NCBI GenBank assembly: GCA_964537965.1
Contig: CAZIDB010000064.1
Span: forward strand, 1 to 21,718
Direction: 5' to 3'
Length of the DNA: 21,718 bases
Source: SURF-24 sp964537965
GTDB lineage: Bacteria; Bacteroidota; Ignavibacteria; Ignavibacteriales; SURF-24
Shown here: positions 1-8,100 of the stretch, in pieces
Numbering within the stretch: the stretch's first letter is position 1
How the letters are laid out: every line of letters begins with the position of its first letter
Program-made: the position numbers and the translations under genes
Notes under the pieces: model-generated
Databases searched by the model: none
Told to the model about the DNA's origin: nothing
The model's input: only the letters and a program-made list of their open reading frames with translations

Positions 1-2
1 AT

Positions 3-350
3 GCCTATAAACAAGTTACAACAAACAATAATTTTTTCGAAGTTATTGAAGCGCAGGAAGAAATCATTAATCAAAGAGAACATTTTTACATTCCGAAAGG
101 AATGGTTAAGACAATTGAAGACAAAATTAAAAGCGGGTATTTAATTGCAATAACTACTAATATGGAAGGGATGGACATTGCTCACGTGGGAATTGCAGTT
201 AAAATGGATGATGGGAGAATTCACTTTTTGCACGCTCCGCTATCCGGTTCTAAAGTACAGATTACAGATGTGCCATTGTACGATTACCTGCAGAAGAATA
301 AAAAGCATACCGGTATAATGGTCCTTCAACCTGTAGATATTGTTGATTAG
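3..350 (+). CDS. DUF1460 (N-acetylmuramoyl-L-alanine amidase-like) family protein, 3' part
   Basis: The reading frame is open from base 3 to the TAG at 348-350, so this is the C-terminal 115 residues of a longer protein; the ATG at 102 is internal. Recognisable features are the segment YIPKGMV, then IKSGYLIAITTN, then GMDIAHVGIAVK and a histidine-containing strand (IHFLHAP), ending in YLQKNKKHTGIMVLQPV. This is the typical tail of DUF1460, a papain-like NlpC/P60-type fold annotated as amidase-like and expected to act on peptidoglycan peptides outside the cytoplasm. The histidine of IAHVGIAVK is the plausible catalytic one; the nucleophile and signal peptide would lie upstream of the window. 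The stop codon is only 2 bases from that of the convergent nfo gene. The family call is by recall of conserved motifs, without a search. Confidence 0.8.
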   Translation, partial: AYKQVTTNNNFFEVIEAQEEIINQREHFYIPKGMVKTIEDKIKSGYLIAITTNMEGMDIAHVGIAVKMDDGRIHFLHAPLSGSKVQITDVPLYDYLQKNKKHTGIMVLQPVDIVD

Positions 351-352
351 AA

Positions 353-1207
353 TTATTTTTTAACTAAACTTTTTAATACTCTGATATTTACGAGATCTTC
401 CGGTTGACCTTTTGTTTTTGGTGTTTCCAGAATTTTGGGAACACCAAACAACCTTTTATCATTCATAATGTTTCTGAATCCCTCCTTGCCAATAAATCCT
501 TTACCAATATGTTCGTGGCGGTCTACTCTTGTTCCTAAATCTTTCTTACTATCATTTATGTGAATGCACTTCAGCAAATCCAAACCAATTATTTCATCGA
601 ACTCATTCATCGTTTTATTATAAGCTTCAGGTGTCCGTATATCATACCCTGCAGCAAATATATGTGCAGTATCTATACAGACGCACATTCTTCCCTTTTC
701 ATCAACCAAGTCAATTATTTTTCTAAGATGTTCAAAACGATAACCGATGGATGTTCCTTGTCCTGCAGTAGCTTCAAGCATGCTTTTAACTTTATAATTT
801 TTTGTATTCCGATGACAAATATTGATTGACTCTGCAATCAGTTTTATTCCTTCATCTTCACCTTTACCAAGATGACTGCCGGGATGAAAATTAAGGAACG
901 GTATTTCAAGTTGTTCACACCTAATTAGTTCATCTGTAAATGCTTCCCGCGATTTACGCAGAATCTCATTACCCGGTGCGCAAAGATTTATTAAGTAACA
1001 ATCGTGTGCAACTACAGGATTGATTTTCGTTTTACTCAATTTATTTTTATAATTGTTCAGTTCGTTTTCATTCAAAGGATTTGCAAACCATTTGTTATTA
1101 TTTTTGGTGAAAATCTGCATGGTATTAAATTTTAATGAAGAAGCAAGATCGACCGATTTGGAAACCCCTCCTTCAATTGAAGTATGCGCACCTAAAAGCT
1201 GTTCCAT
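353..1207 (-). CDS. nfo: Endonuclease IV (AP endonuclease)
   Basis: This 284-residue protein has the full length of bacterial endonuclease IV, which cuts DNA 5' to abasic sites and some oxidised bases in base-excision repair in the cytoplasm. The start LLGAHTSIEGG is the family signature. All nine ligands of the three-zinc site are present: His68, His108, Glu145, Asp179, His182, His216, Asp229, His231 and Glu261, in the contexts FHPGSH, MLEATAGQG, CIDTAHIFAAGYD, HINDSK and RHEHIGKG. The ATG at 1207 is preceded by AAGG at 1214-1217. It is divergent from anmK with 36 bases between the two starts, so promoters may lie inside the opposite gene. It is convergent with the DUF1460 gene, leaving no room for a terminator between them. 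Confidence 0.97.
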   Translation of the reverse strand: MEQLLGAHTSIEGGVSKSVDLASSLKFNTMQIFTKNNNKWFANPLNENELNNYKNKLSKTKINPVVAHDCYLINLCAPGNEILRKSREAFTDELIRCEQLEIPFLNFHPGSHLGKGEDEGIKLIAESINICHRNTKNYKVKSMLEATAGQGTSIGYRFEHLRKIIDLVDEKGRMCVCIDTAHIFAAGYDIRTPEAYNKTMNEFDEIIGLDLLKCIHINDSKKDLGTRVDRHEHIGKGFIGKEGFRNIMNDKRLFGVPKILETPKTKGQPEDLVNIRVLKSLVKK

Positions 1208-1243
1208 TCATTACCTTGTTTTATAAAAGGATAAAAATTAAAA

Positions 1244-2434
1244 ATGAAATTACAAAATCTTTTTGAATTGGCCCGGAAGAAAACAAAAATAGTAATTGGA
1301 CTTATGTCCGGCACATCAGTGGATGCGCTTGATGTTGCAGTAGTTGAAATTACAGGCAGCGGTGAAGAAACCAAATTGAATCTATTAAAATATCAGGAGT
1401 ATCAATATCCTGCCGGATTAAAAGAGTTAGTTATAAAGAATTCTGTTAGCCAAACCAGCAACATTGAAGATATCTGCAGACTGAATTTTCTCTTACCTCA
1501 AATTTATTCCGAAGCAATAAAAAAAGTGTGCAATGAAATAAATCTTTCTTTAAGTGATGTGGACCTTATCGGAAGCCATGGGCAGACAATTCATCATCTG
1601 CCTGAAGAAAAGGAAATGTTTGGTTACAAGGTCAGATCAACATTACAAATAGCAGATCCGATGGTTCTTGCTAAACTTACCGGCATCATCACAATTGGTG
1701 ATTTTAGAGTAGGAGATGTTGCTTTAGGTGGGCAGGGTGCACCTCTTGTGCCTTATGTTGATTATATTTTATTCCGTTCGGAAAAGGTTAACAGAGCACT
1801 TTTAAATCTTGGTGGAATTGCAAACTTTACTATCCTGCCGAAAAATTGTTCAAAGGAAGAAGCAATAGCTTTTGATACAGGTCCGGCTAATATGCTTATC
1901 GATATGATCTGTAAAAAATATTTTAATGTTGGTTATGATAAGAACGGAGAAATAGCAGAATCAGGAAAATTCAATGAAGGATTATTTGAAAAATTAATCA
2001 GTATGGATTCCTACATAAAAAAACTTCCGCCCAAATCAACTGGAAGAGAATATTACAATGAAACATTTTTGAACAACCTTGAGGAAGATGAAAATATCAA
2101 GCCGGTTGATTTGCTGAATACATTGACTGACTATACAGCATACTCTGTTTATTATAATTATGAAAAGTTTGTTAAACCGATAAATGAAACAGATGAACTG
2201 ATTTTAAGCGGCGGCGGAGCTAACAATTTGTACATGACTAAGTGTTTTAAAAAATGGTTCGGTGAGAAAGTCATTATCCGGAAAATTGATGAACTGGGAA
2301 TGTCATCGGATGCCAAGGAAGCTATTTGTTTTGCAGTCCTTGCAAATGAAACAATTTCCGGAAATCCATCAAATATGATTAAAGTAACTGGTGCATCAAA
2401 TGAAACAATATTAGGCAAGATATGTCTGCCATAA
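1244..2434 (+). CDS. anmK: Anhydro-N-acetylmuramic acid kinase
   Basis: This 396-residue enzyme of peptidoglycan recycling uses ATP to open and phosphorylate 1,6-anhydro-MurNAc, giving MurNAc-6-phosphate in the cytoplasm. The family motifs are in order: the phosphate loop GLMSGTSVDALD (19-30), SHGQTIHH (near 111-118), IGDFRVGDVALGGQGAPLVP (151-170), LLNLGGIANFT (187-196), FDTGPANMLID (210-220, carrying the acidic residue usually assigned as catalytic) and LILSGGGANN towards the C-terminus. The length is close to normal, with about ten residues more than usual before the phosphate loop. The ATG at 1244 is the only sensible start because the next ATG lies inside the phosphate loop; AAAAGGA at 1225-1231 is a distant candidate ribosome site. 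The neighbouring DUF1460 gene fits a cell-wall recycling context. Confidence 0.96.
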   Translation: MKLQNLFELARKKTKIVIGLMSGTSVDALDVAVVEITGSGEETKLNLLKYQEYQYPAGLKELVIKNSVSQTSNIEDICRLNFLLPQIYSEAIKKVCNEINLSLSDVDLIGSHGQTIHHLPEEKEMFGYKVRSTLQIADPMVLAKLTGIITIGDFRVGDVALGGQGAPLVPYVDYILFRSEKVNRALLNLGGIANFTILPKNCSKEEAIAFDTGPANMLIDMICKKYFNVGYDKNGEIAESGKFNEGLFEKLISMDSYIKKLPPKSTGREYYNETFLNNLEEDENIKPVDLLNTLTDYTAYSVYYNYEKFVKPINETDELILSGGGANNLYMTKCFKKWFGEKVIIRKIDELGMSSDAKEAICFAVLANETISGNPSNMIKVTGASNETILGKICLP

Positions 2435-2439
2435 ATAAT

Positions 2440-2495
2440 CTTAGCGTCTTTATGTCTTAGCGGTAAAAAAAAATAGCCACCGCAAATTCGCTAAG
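2440..2495. repeat. Imperfect inverted repeat between convergent genes
   Basis: The outer arms CTTAGCG (2440-2446) and CGCTAAG (2489-2495), and the inner arms GCGGT (2460-2464) and ACCGC (2479-2483), are complementary and enclose an A-rich loop. The arms resemble a degenerate form of the dispersed 'CTTTGCGTCTTTGCGGT' type intergenic repeat known from many genomes. It lies between the 3' ends of anmK and the minus-strand regulator gene. The A-run within the loop does not make a standard terminator, but the structure could block transcription from both sides. Confidence 0.5.
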
Positions 2496-2504
2496 AACAA
2501 GTGA

Positions 2505-3128
2505 TTATAGATTTCTTAGTACTAATCTTGCTGCTGCCATAAATTCTATTTCACTTTCCTTAACAGGAATAAATTCTTCCTGTGGATTCTCTGTATAGAA
2601 AACAACATAATTCTCAGGCAATCTCCTGTAGTACTTAATAAAACTAACAGAGGATTTTAACCGGCAGGCTGTTAAAGAACCATCTTCAATATTGGCATCG
2701 ATATCAAAAAGAATTTTATCACCTCTATGTATTTTCCCATAAGGACGGCTTTCACTGTATATCATAACAAAGCAATTATCTTTTTTAGAATAGGGAAGAG
2801 TCATTGTTCCGATTATGTTTGTGTTTGTAAAAAGGTCATCGCCAAGAATCTGGGATACAACCGGAAATTCATTACCTGCAACATTGAAGAGTTCTATGTT
2901 CAGGTCAAACAGGTTTTGTGAGTAAATAATTCTGTCAGGATTACTGTCATCAATCTTAATGTTTAATCCTTCTTCAAGTTTTTTAATTGTAAGTTGGTTG
3001 GGATGTTTAGTTACGCCTTTTTTAATATTGTAAAAAACTTTAGCGCTTATTGAGGTTTTAGCCTGAAGATCTGTATCGCTAATGCGAAAATCTTTTTCCA
3101 GTTTGCGGATAAATGTCTGCCAACTCAT
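2505..3128 (-). CDS. HTH transcriptional regulator with S24 (LexA/CI-like) C-terminal domain
   Basis: This 207-residue protein appears to join an N-terminal XRE-like helix-turn-helix (about 1-60: LQAKTSISAKVFYNIKKGVTKHP...) to a C-terminal S24 signal-peptidase-like fold (about 88-207), as in LexA, phage CI and UmuD. The segment SESRPYGKIHRGDKILFD matches the 'DSMxPxIxxGDxVLVD' region, giving Ser127 as nucleophile. ACRLKSSVSFIKYYRR matches the lysine strand, giving Lys165. The 38-residue spacing is normal for the Ser-Lys dyad. FPVVSQILGDD lies where the scissile Ala-Gly would be, but the pair here reads Leu-Gly, so self-cleavage is uncertain. The gene is monocistronic with no phage gene near it, and its DNA target is unknown. 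No Shine-Dalgarno is visible, and a promoter candidate lies just upstream. Confidence 0.75.
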   Translation of the reverse strand: MSWQTFIRKLEKDFRISDTDLQAKTSISAKVFYNIKKGVTKHPNQLTIKKLEEGLNIKIDDSNPDRIIYSQNLFDLNIELFNVAGNEFPVVSQILGDDLFTNTNIIGTMTLPYSKKDNCFVMIYSESRPYGKIHRGDKILFDIDANIEDGSLTACRLKSSVSFIKYYRRLPENYVVFYTENPQEEFIPVKESEIEFMAAARLVLRNL

Positions 3129-3151
3129 ATAAAACCATATTTGTTTTTGCG

Positions 3152-3180
3152 AATCTATTCAAAAAGGAAGGAATAATCAA
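3152..3180 (-). promoter_or_regulatory. Candidate promoter of the S24-type regulator gene
   Basis: On the minus strand TTGATT (3175-3180) is followed after 17 bases by TAGATT (3152-3157), which extends to TAGATTCG, 7 of 8 matches to the Bacteroidota -7 element TAnnTTTG. Transcription would begin near 3145, about 17 bases before the ATG. This is a pattern match only, and AT-rich DNA gives such matches by chance. Confidence 0.4.
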
Positions 3181-3192
3181 GGATTGATAAGC

Positions 3193-3227
3193 AGAATACA
3201 GAATACAGAATACAGAATTCAGAATAC
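3193..3227. repeat. Tandem repeat, five copies of a 7-bp unit
   Basis: Five consecutive copies of AGAATAC (the fourth reads AGAATTC) fill 3193-3227, with a partial sixth after it. They lie 13 to 47 bases upstream of the -35-like element of the S24-type regulator gene, outside any coding region. A repeat unit of 7 is not a multiple of the helical turn, so changes in copy number would shift the position of upstream sites. Confidence 0.85.
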
Positions 3228-3289
3228 AGAAGAAGAATGAGATACATGAAGTTTCAGGTGTGTATGGGTGAATGTTTGGATTGCTTTAC

Positions 3290-3331
3290 TTTTTAGTGGT
3301 GTCAGGAATTTCTTCCTGACACCACTAAAAA
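3290..3331. repeat. Perfect 19-bp hairpin, TTTC loop (first of a related pair)
   Basis: Bases 3290-3308 pair perfectly with 3313-3331 around the loop TTTC; the core is GTGTCAGGAA / TTCCTGACAC. It is the longest perfect stem noticed in the window. It lies downstream of the 3' end of the propeller-like gene on the minus strand and may stop or stabilise that transcript, but no U-run follows the stem on either strand beyond its own A/T-rich foot. Confidence 0.85.
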
Positions 3332-3341
3332 ATTTATAGTA

Positions 3342-3365
3342 GTGTCAGAAGTTTCCTTCTGACAC
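3342..3365. repeat. 10-bp hairpin, TTTC loop (second of a related pair)
   Basis: GTGTCAGAAG (3342-3351) pairs with CTTCTGACAC (3356-3365) around the same TTTC loop as the neighbouring hairpin. The two cores differ only by paired changes, so they are copies of one element. GTAG (3338-3341 plus the first stem base) sits at the 5' foot, which is the arrangement of REP sequences moved by RAYT transposases. That assignment is inference. Confidence 0.75.
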
Positions 3366-3381
3366 AATAATTATACTAGTT

Positions 3382-4851
3382 TTATTTCAGCAACAACATT
3401 TTTTGAACATCACGGAATTCACCGCAGCGCAATTCATAAAAATATACGCCGGAGGCGTATCCACTTGATAAATTATTCTTTGAGGAAAACTCGATAGAAT
3501 GTTTCCCTGCAGATTTATATTCATCAACTAAAGTGGAAATAAGATTGCCAAGTGCATCATAGACTTTTAATGTAACTTGTCCTGCCGTTGGCAACTGATA
3601 ACTTATCATTGTTGACGGATTAAATGGATTTGGATAATTCTGGTTTATTACAAATTTTTCCGGTAAGGTTTTATCTTTCTCTACATCAACATTCATTTGA
3701 ATTTCCGGTAATGTACCCTGGTAATTCCATTTATCAATGCTCCAGCCCCAATAGCAAATGGCATAGACATTATAGTTCTCATCGAAATCGATATTGTATG
3801 GAGAAGCATAACCAGAGGCATTGCCCGGTACTGTACCGCCATCACGGGTAAGGTATCCGCCTGTTAAAGTAAAATTCCATAATGCAGCATCAATTGTATC
3901 CAGAACTGCCCCGGTCATTGGATGAAGTACAAAAATCTTTCCGTATTCATATCCAACACTGCGTTGAAAGTTTGTAGCACACGCAACGAACAATAAATTT
4001 TTATCCGGCATTATATTCAATCCCCATGGACCGGGATTTAGAGTAGAGCCATCACTCGCAATTGGTTGTTCTGTTAAGGTGAAGAAATTATCGTTTATAA
4101 TGTAATCACCTCCCGGTGCAGGAGCTAATAAGTAGATTTTTTTTGATGTATAATTGGAAACATAAATAACACCCTGTGAATGTACATCAACACCCCGGAT
4201 ATAGCCGGGTTCGGGCATTGTAATAACTTTCTTCGGATCAAGAGTATGTGTGTTCTGCCAATCATCAGTCTTGGCTTTTATACCATCATAAATAAGGACT
4301 GAACCGGCATTAGTTGAATCACCTGTTCTTGTAACATAAACAGTTCCTTCATCATCAACATCAACAGAATAAATTTCATCCGTTCCTGTTACAATCCTGT
4401 ACTCAGTAGATTCAATTGAATCAGAGGTCATTCTGAATACAAGGATGTTATGTTCGACATCATTATTTGCAACGTAAATAAGAGAATCTTTTGTTACTGC
4501 AATGTCATATGCTTCGAGTAATTCAATAACATCAAAACCACTAATCCATGGTTGATGAAAACCTGCGTTTACACCGCCATAACCATATGTTCCCATTCTT
4601 CCTTTTGCTGAATCAGCATCAGAATAACCAACAAGGTAACTTGCGTTTGGTGAACTTCTGTAAATGAGAGAAACAAAAGTGTTTTCTTTTATTACTCCAA
4701 CAGAAATAGTTGGATAGCCGGTTCCGTTCACTTCATCATCATAAGTTGCATACTGGCAAAACCACGGAGCATCCATTGTCTGAGCATTTGTAAAAGTATA
4801 AGGAAGGATGAACAGGAAAAACGAAATTACAAGTAAAAATTCTTTTTTCAT
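3382..4851 (-). CDS. Secreted propeller-like protein with T9SS C-terminal sorting domain (copy 1)
   Basis: Translation from the ATG at 4851 gives 489 residues. GAGGGAG lies a few bases upstream, and a longer form from a TTG at 4866 would include that ribosome site in the coding region, so it was rejected. The signal peptide MKKEFLLVISFFLFILPYTFTNAQ is followed by a body of repeated strands of the NHL/SMP-30 kind (YSVDVDDEGTVYVTR, IRGVDVHSQGVIYVSN, GLNIMPDKNLLFVAC, YNIDFDENYNVYAIC), suggesting a beta-propeller. The last ~90 residues are a T9SS type A sorting domain (NYPNPFNPST at 405-414, ending KMLLLK), which should send the protein to the outer surface or medium. It is clearly related to the protein encoded at 9021-10499 along its whole length. 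The function and ligand are not recognised. Confidence 0.9.
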   Translation of the reverse strand: MKKEFLLVISFFLFILPYTFTNAQTMDAPWFCQYATYDDEVNGTGYPTISVGVIKENTFVSLIYRSSPNASYLVGYSDADSAKGRMGTYGYGGVNAGFHQPWISGFDVIELLEAYDIAVTKDSLIYVANNDVEHNILVFRMTSDSIESTEYRIVTGTDEIYSVDVDDEGTVYVTRTGDSTNAGSVLIYDGIKAKTDDWQNTHTLDPKKVITMPEPGYIRGVDVHSQGVIYVSNYTSKKIYLLAPAPGGDYIINDNFFTLTEQPIASDGSTLNPGPWGLNIMPDKNLLFVACATNFQRSVGYEYGKIFVLHPMTGAVLDTIDAALWNFTLTGGYLTRDGGTVPGNASGYASPYNIDFDENYNVYAICYWGWSIDKWNYQGTLPEIQMNVDVEKDKTLPEKFVINQNYPNPFNPSTMISYQLPTAGQVTLKVYDALGNLISTLVDEYKSAGKHSIEFSSKNNLSSGYASGVYFYELRCGEFRDVQKMLLLK

Positions 4852-4887
4852 TTTAGTCTCCCTCAAATATTTAATATGTGCCAGAGA

Positions 4888-4915
4888 ATTTTAAAAAATA
4901 AAATACGAATGTCAA
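4888..4915 (-). promoter_or_regulatory. Candidate promoter of propeller-like gene copy 1
   Basis: On the minus strand a perfect TTGACA (4910-4915) is followed after 16 bases by TAAAAT (4888-4893). Transcription would begin near 4881, leaving a leader of about 30 bases that contains the GAGGGAG ribosome site. The paralogue at 9021-10499 has the same arrangement with the same spacer length. Confidence 0.5.
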
Positions 4916-4960
4916 GAAACTGTAAGCAGGATAACTTGAAAAACGAGCGCATAGTTTGGC

Positions 4961-4987
4961 TAATCATTTTATAGCTGTAAATGATTA
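4961..4987. repeat. Short inverted repeat in the intergenic region
   Basis: TAATCATTT (4961-4969) is complementary to AAATGATTA (4979-4987), a 9-bp AT-rich stem with a 9-base loop. No U-run follows on either strand, so a terminator is unlikely. It could be an operator for the gene starting at 4851, about 45 bases upstream of its -35-like element, but nothing further supports that. Confidence 0.3.
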
Positions 4988-5020
4988 CCAATGCAAATAG
5001 GAACTCAGCATTTAAAAAGA

Positions 5021-5075
5021 AACTCAACCCCCGGCCCCTTCTCTTACTAAGAGAAGGGAAGTAAGGGGATGAGTT
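5021..5075 (-). repeat. GC-rich palindromic element, probable terminator of the 1280-residue protein gene
   Basis: The core CCCTTCTCTTA (5036-5046) and TAAGAGAAGGG (5048-5058) is a perfect palindrome, enclosed by outer arms AACTCA..CCCC (5021-5031) and GGGG.TGAGTT (5065-5075). The element is strikingly C/G-rich against an AT-rich background and resembles dispersed 'CCCCGGCCCC' intergenic repeats of Bacteroidota-like genomes. Read on the minus strand, the structure is followed by TCTTTTT, so it could act as an intrinsic terminator for the gene ending at 5107. Confidence 0.6.
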
Positions 5076-5106
5076 GAAAAATAATATTTCTGTTTTAACT
5101 CAGATC

Positions 5107-8100
5107 TTATTTTAAGAACAGCATTTTTTTGGAAATAATTTTGTTACCTGTTGTTAACCTGTAAATGTATGTTCCGCTTGCTAAATCAGAGGCGTTGAAC
5201 GGAGCCTGGTAAACGCCAGCCTTCAGGTATTCGCTGTTGAAGATAACTGCTGTCTCTTCACCAAGAATATTATAAATCCTTAAATCAACAATTGCATCCT
5301 GCGGAATACCGAACTTGATTGTGGTTGTTGGATTGAATGGATTAGGATAATTCTGATTAACAAAGAATTCCTTCGGAATATATTTTTCAACACCGGTAGC
5401 AATATCATTTACAAATGTTATATCAAATGTATCTACACTTGTAACAATGGCAGATTCGCTTCCCTTTGTTTTAACAGTCCATCGTGTAACAAGAGTATCT
5501 TTTCCTGCCATCCAGCCTAAGACTTTCTTCCCGTCAAAATTATAAATACTGTCATTTAGTGCCGGGCTGTTAAATGCAGGAGTCTTTAAAAGTGAGAATT
5601 GATAAATTAAAGCATCACCATTCAAGTCAGCTGATTTTGTCCAGGTTGCAGAGAATTGCTGGCTCGAATCGGTTAATACAACAACAGCACCGTCTGCCGG
5701 CGAAACAGGGAAGAAGTAAGGAGACGGAGGGGCTGCAACACCTTGAGTAATATCAGAATAAAGCATAGGCAGGAATTGATAACCACCATCATAAGGTGTG
5801 CTGCTATCATACTGCGAAGCAATTCCAATTGCATTTACGGGGTATGTCGGCTCGGGATTAAGTTTCATATCGGTATCATTATCAATTCTGAAAGTAAATG
5901 TTTTATAACCATCCCAGAACGTCATTGATACTCCTGAGCTCGTACTTGAAGCATCCGGCCAGGCAGCTGAGCTTGCAGTTTTTGCTATACCGTTAAACTT
6001 TATTCTTGTAGCTTCATAAAGTTCTCCGTGTTTAAGGAATTCATCTACTGTAACCAAAGTTGGTTCCGGTAATGTTGCAACACCAAGTACAACAAGATTT
6101 ACCGGTGTATCGGAAACTTCTAATTCAGTTACACCACTGTAATGAGCAACTTTTCCAGTAATACGAATTTTGCTTCCGATCGGTAAATCAGTTGAGTCAT
6201 CATTGTTTGCAAAAATTAATATTCCGCCGGTTTCATCCTGCATATAGAAACCAAGGTCGGCAGAGTTCTTTTGTACATTAATGGAAGTTACTACACCCAT
6301 AATTGTATATTCAAGGCCAACATTATCCGGAATGAAATCACCATTAGCATCAACTTTAACATCTGCAATTGGTGTTGTAACTACTTTAAGTAAATCAAGA
6401 ATGACAATTGGAATAGGATCACTATCCCGAGGAATTCCGGAATAGACAATTTCAAGGTCGGAATCATCATCAACGTTTGCAAGAGTTACTATATCGATCT
6501 CATTTGCACCGGTTACAATTCCTTCATCTATTTTAGCTGATGAATAACTTGTTACATCGTGTATATCTCCGCCTTTATATTTTACAAGGAAAATTCCGCC
6601 CTGACTATCTCTTGAGCCGAATACCAAATCAGTATTTCCATCTCCGTCAATATCACCTGAAGCTGCACCGTTTAATCTAACAGCGCCAACTGTACTTAAA
6701 TCAGCAATGACAGTAGATTTTAAACCACCATTTACTTCTTCAAGCAGATGTACTTTACCAGCGCCAGTGCTAGCCCAGGCGCCAACAACCAATTCCTGTA
6801 TGCCATCATTATTTATATCAGTAACTGTAGATCCTTTAAATGAACTATATCCGCCTGCAACATTTGTTAATGTATTTGCAAGCTGCCAGGTTCCATTTAA
6901 ATACTGGAATTTATTTATTGATCCGTTATTGTCGATTGTGTAAGCGTTTCCATTTACAACTGCAACATCATATTTGGTACCACCTGGAATTACTCCGGTT
7001 GAATAATCAATAACAACTAAAGGGAGACCTGTAGTTGCAGCGCGGGGAATACCGGAGAATACAGCTTCATCAATACCATCGCCATCAACATCGCCAACAG
7101 ATGCAACATCCCACTGACCGCCAGCCATTAAGCCCTTATCAATTATTGAGGTTTCATAATTGTTAACGTCAAGGATATCTCCGCCTTTATAATTCAGTCT
7201 GTAAAATGTAGCTTCATCTGTACTGTAAGTTGTTCTTGAACCAAAGACAAAATCAAGATTACCGTCACCATCAATATCTCCTGAAGCGCCACCGTTTAAT
7301 CTTGTTGAACCTAAACCGGCAAAATCTCCAATTGTAGCAACATCCAATCCATCACCATTCGGCTTAAGTAAAAATACTTGTGAGCCGCCGACCCATTGAC
7401 CAACTACAATTTCCTTCTGGCCATTCTTATCAAGATCGACTACAGAAGCATTATTCCATGAACCACCAGGCACAAGACCAGATAGAATCGGTTTGGAAAC
7501 ATAGTTTCCATTTTCATAAGCGATTGGTGTGATGTTACCTGATGAATGAATTAGATAAGCAAAATTATTTACAACTGCCAAATCATATATAGTACCGCCA
7601 TCTACTGTTATACCGGATGTTAATGCGGAAGCTTCAATCGTCCAGGTTTCAGAACCATCGGCATTATCCGGAATATTACTTACAGAAATAATACCGAATC
7701 TCATATCGCCTGCTCTATTACCATAAATCAATTCTGTTTTTCCATCGCTGTCTATATCACTCAATACCCATTTAAATGGTCTTTCATTACCACCATCAGT
7801 AGTTAGAATTGTGTAAGCTGCATTTGGTTTATAATTACCATCACCATTATCAACGCCTAAAATATCCGAACCATCACCTGCAGCTTCATACACAACAATA
7901 CGTGATGGATTCTGACTTTCTGTAGTAAGGTTATTTACAGGTCCCCAGAATATTTCCATTTTACCATCACCGTCAGTATCACCATATGTTAATGCCGGCC
8001 AGGTATTTTGCGCGGGTATTCCGGGAATAGCAGTAACAAACACTTGCTCCCAGTAAGCGCCGGTCCATTCAAATTTATACAACCTTGGTATAAGTTCATT

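Noticed and set aside
529..829. Plus-strand open frames inside nfo
   Set aside because: They are shadows of nfo, whose nine metal ligands are all intact on the minus strand.
3193..3365. CRISPR array from the cluster of repeats
   Set aside because: The repeats are a 7-bp tandem unit and two hairpins with no regular spacers and no cas genes.
4852..4866. Longer start (TTG at 4866) for propeller-like copy 1
   Set aside because: It would place the GAGGGAG ribosome site inside the coding region and put charged residues before the signal peptide.
4868..4883. TGGCACA on the minus strand upstream of the propeller-like gene, an exact -24 sigma-54 half
   Set aside because: The position for the -12 TTGC reads AAATA, so the second half is missing; a sigma-70-like pair with perfect TTGACA lies beside it.
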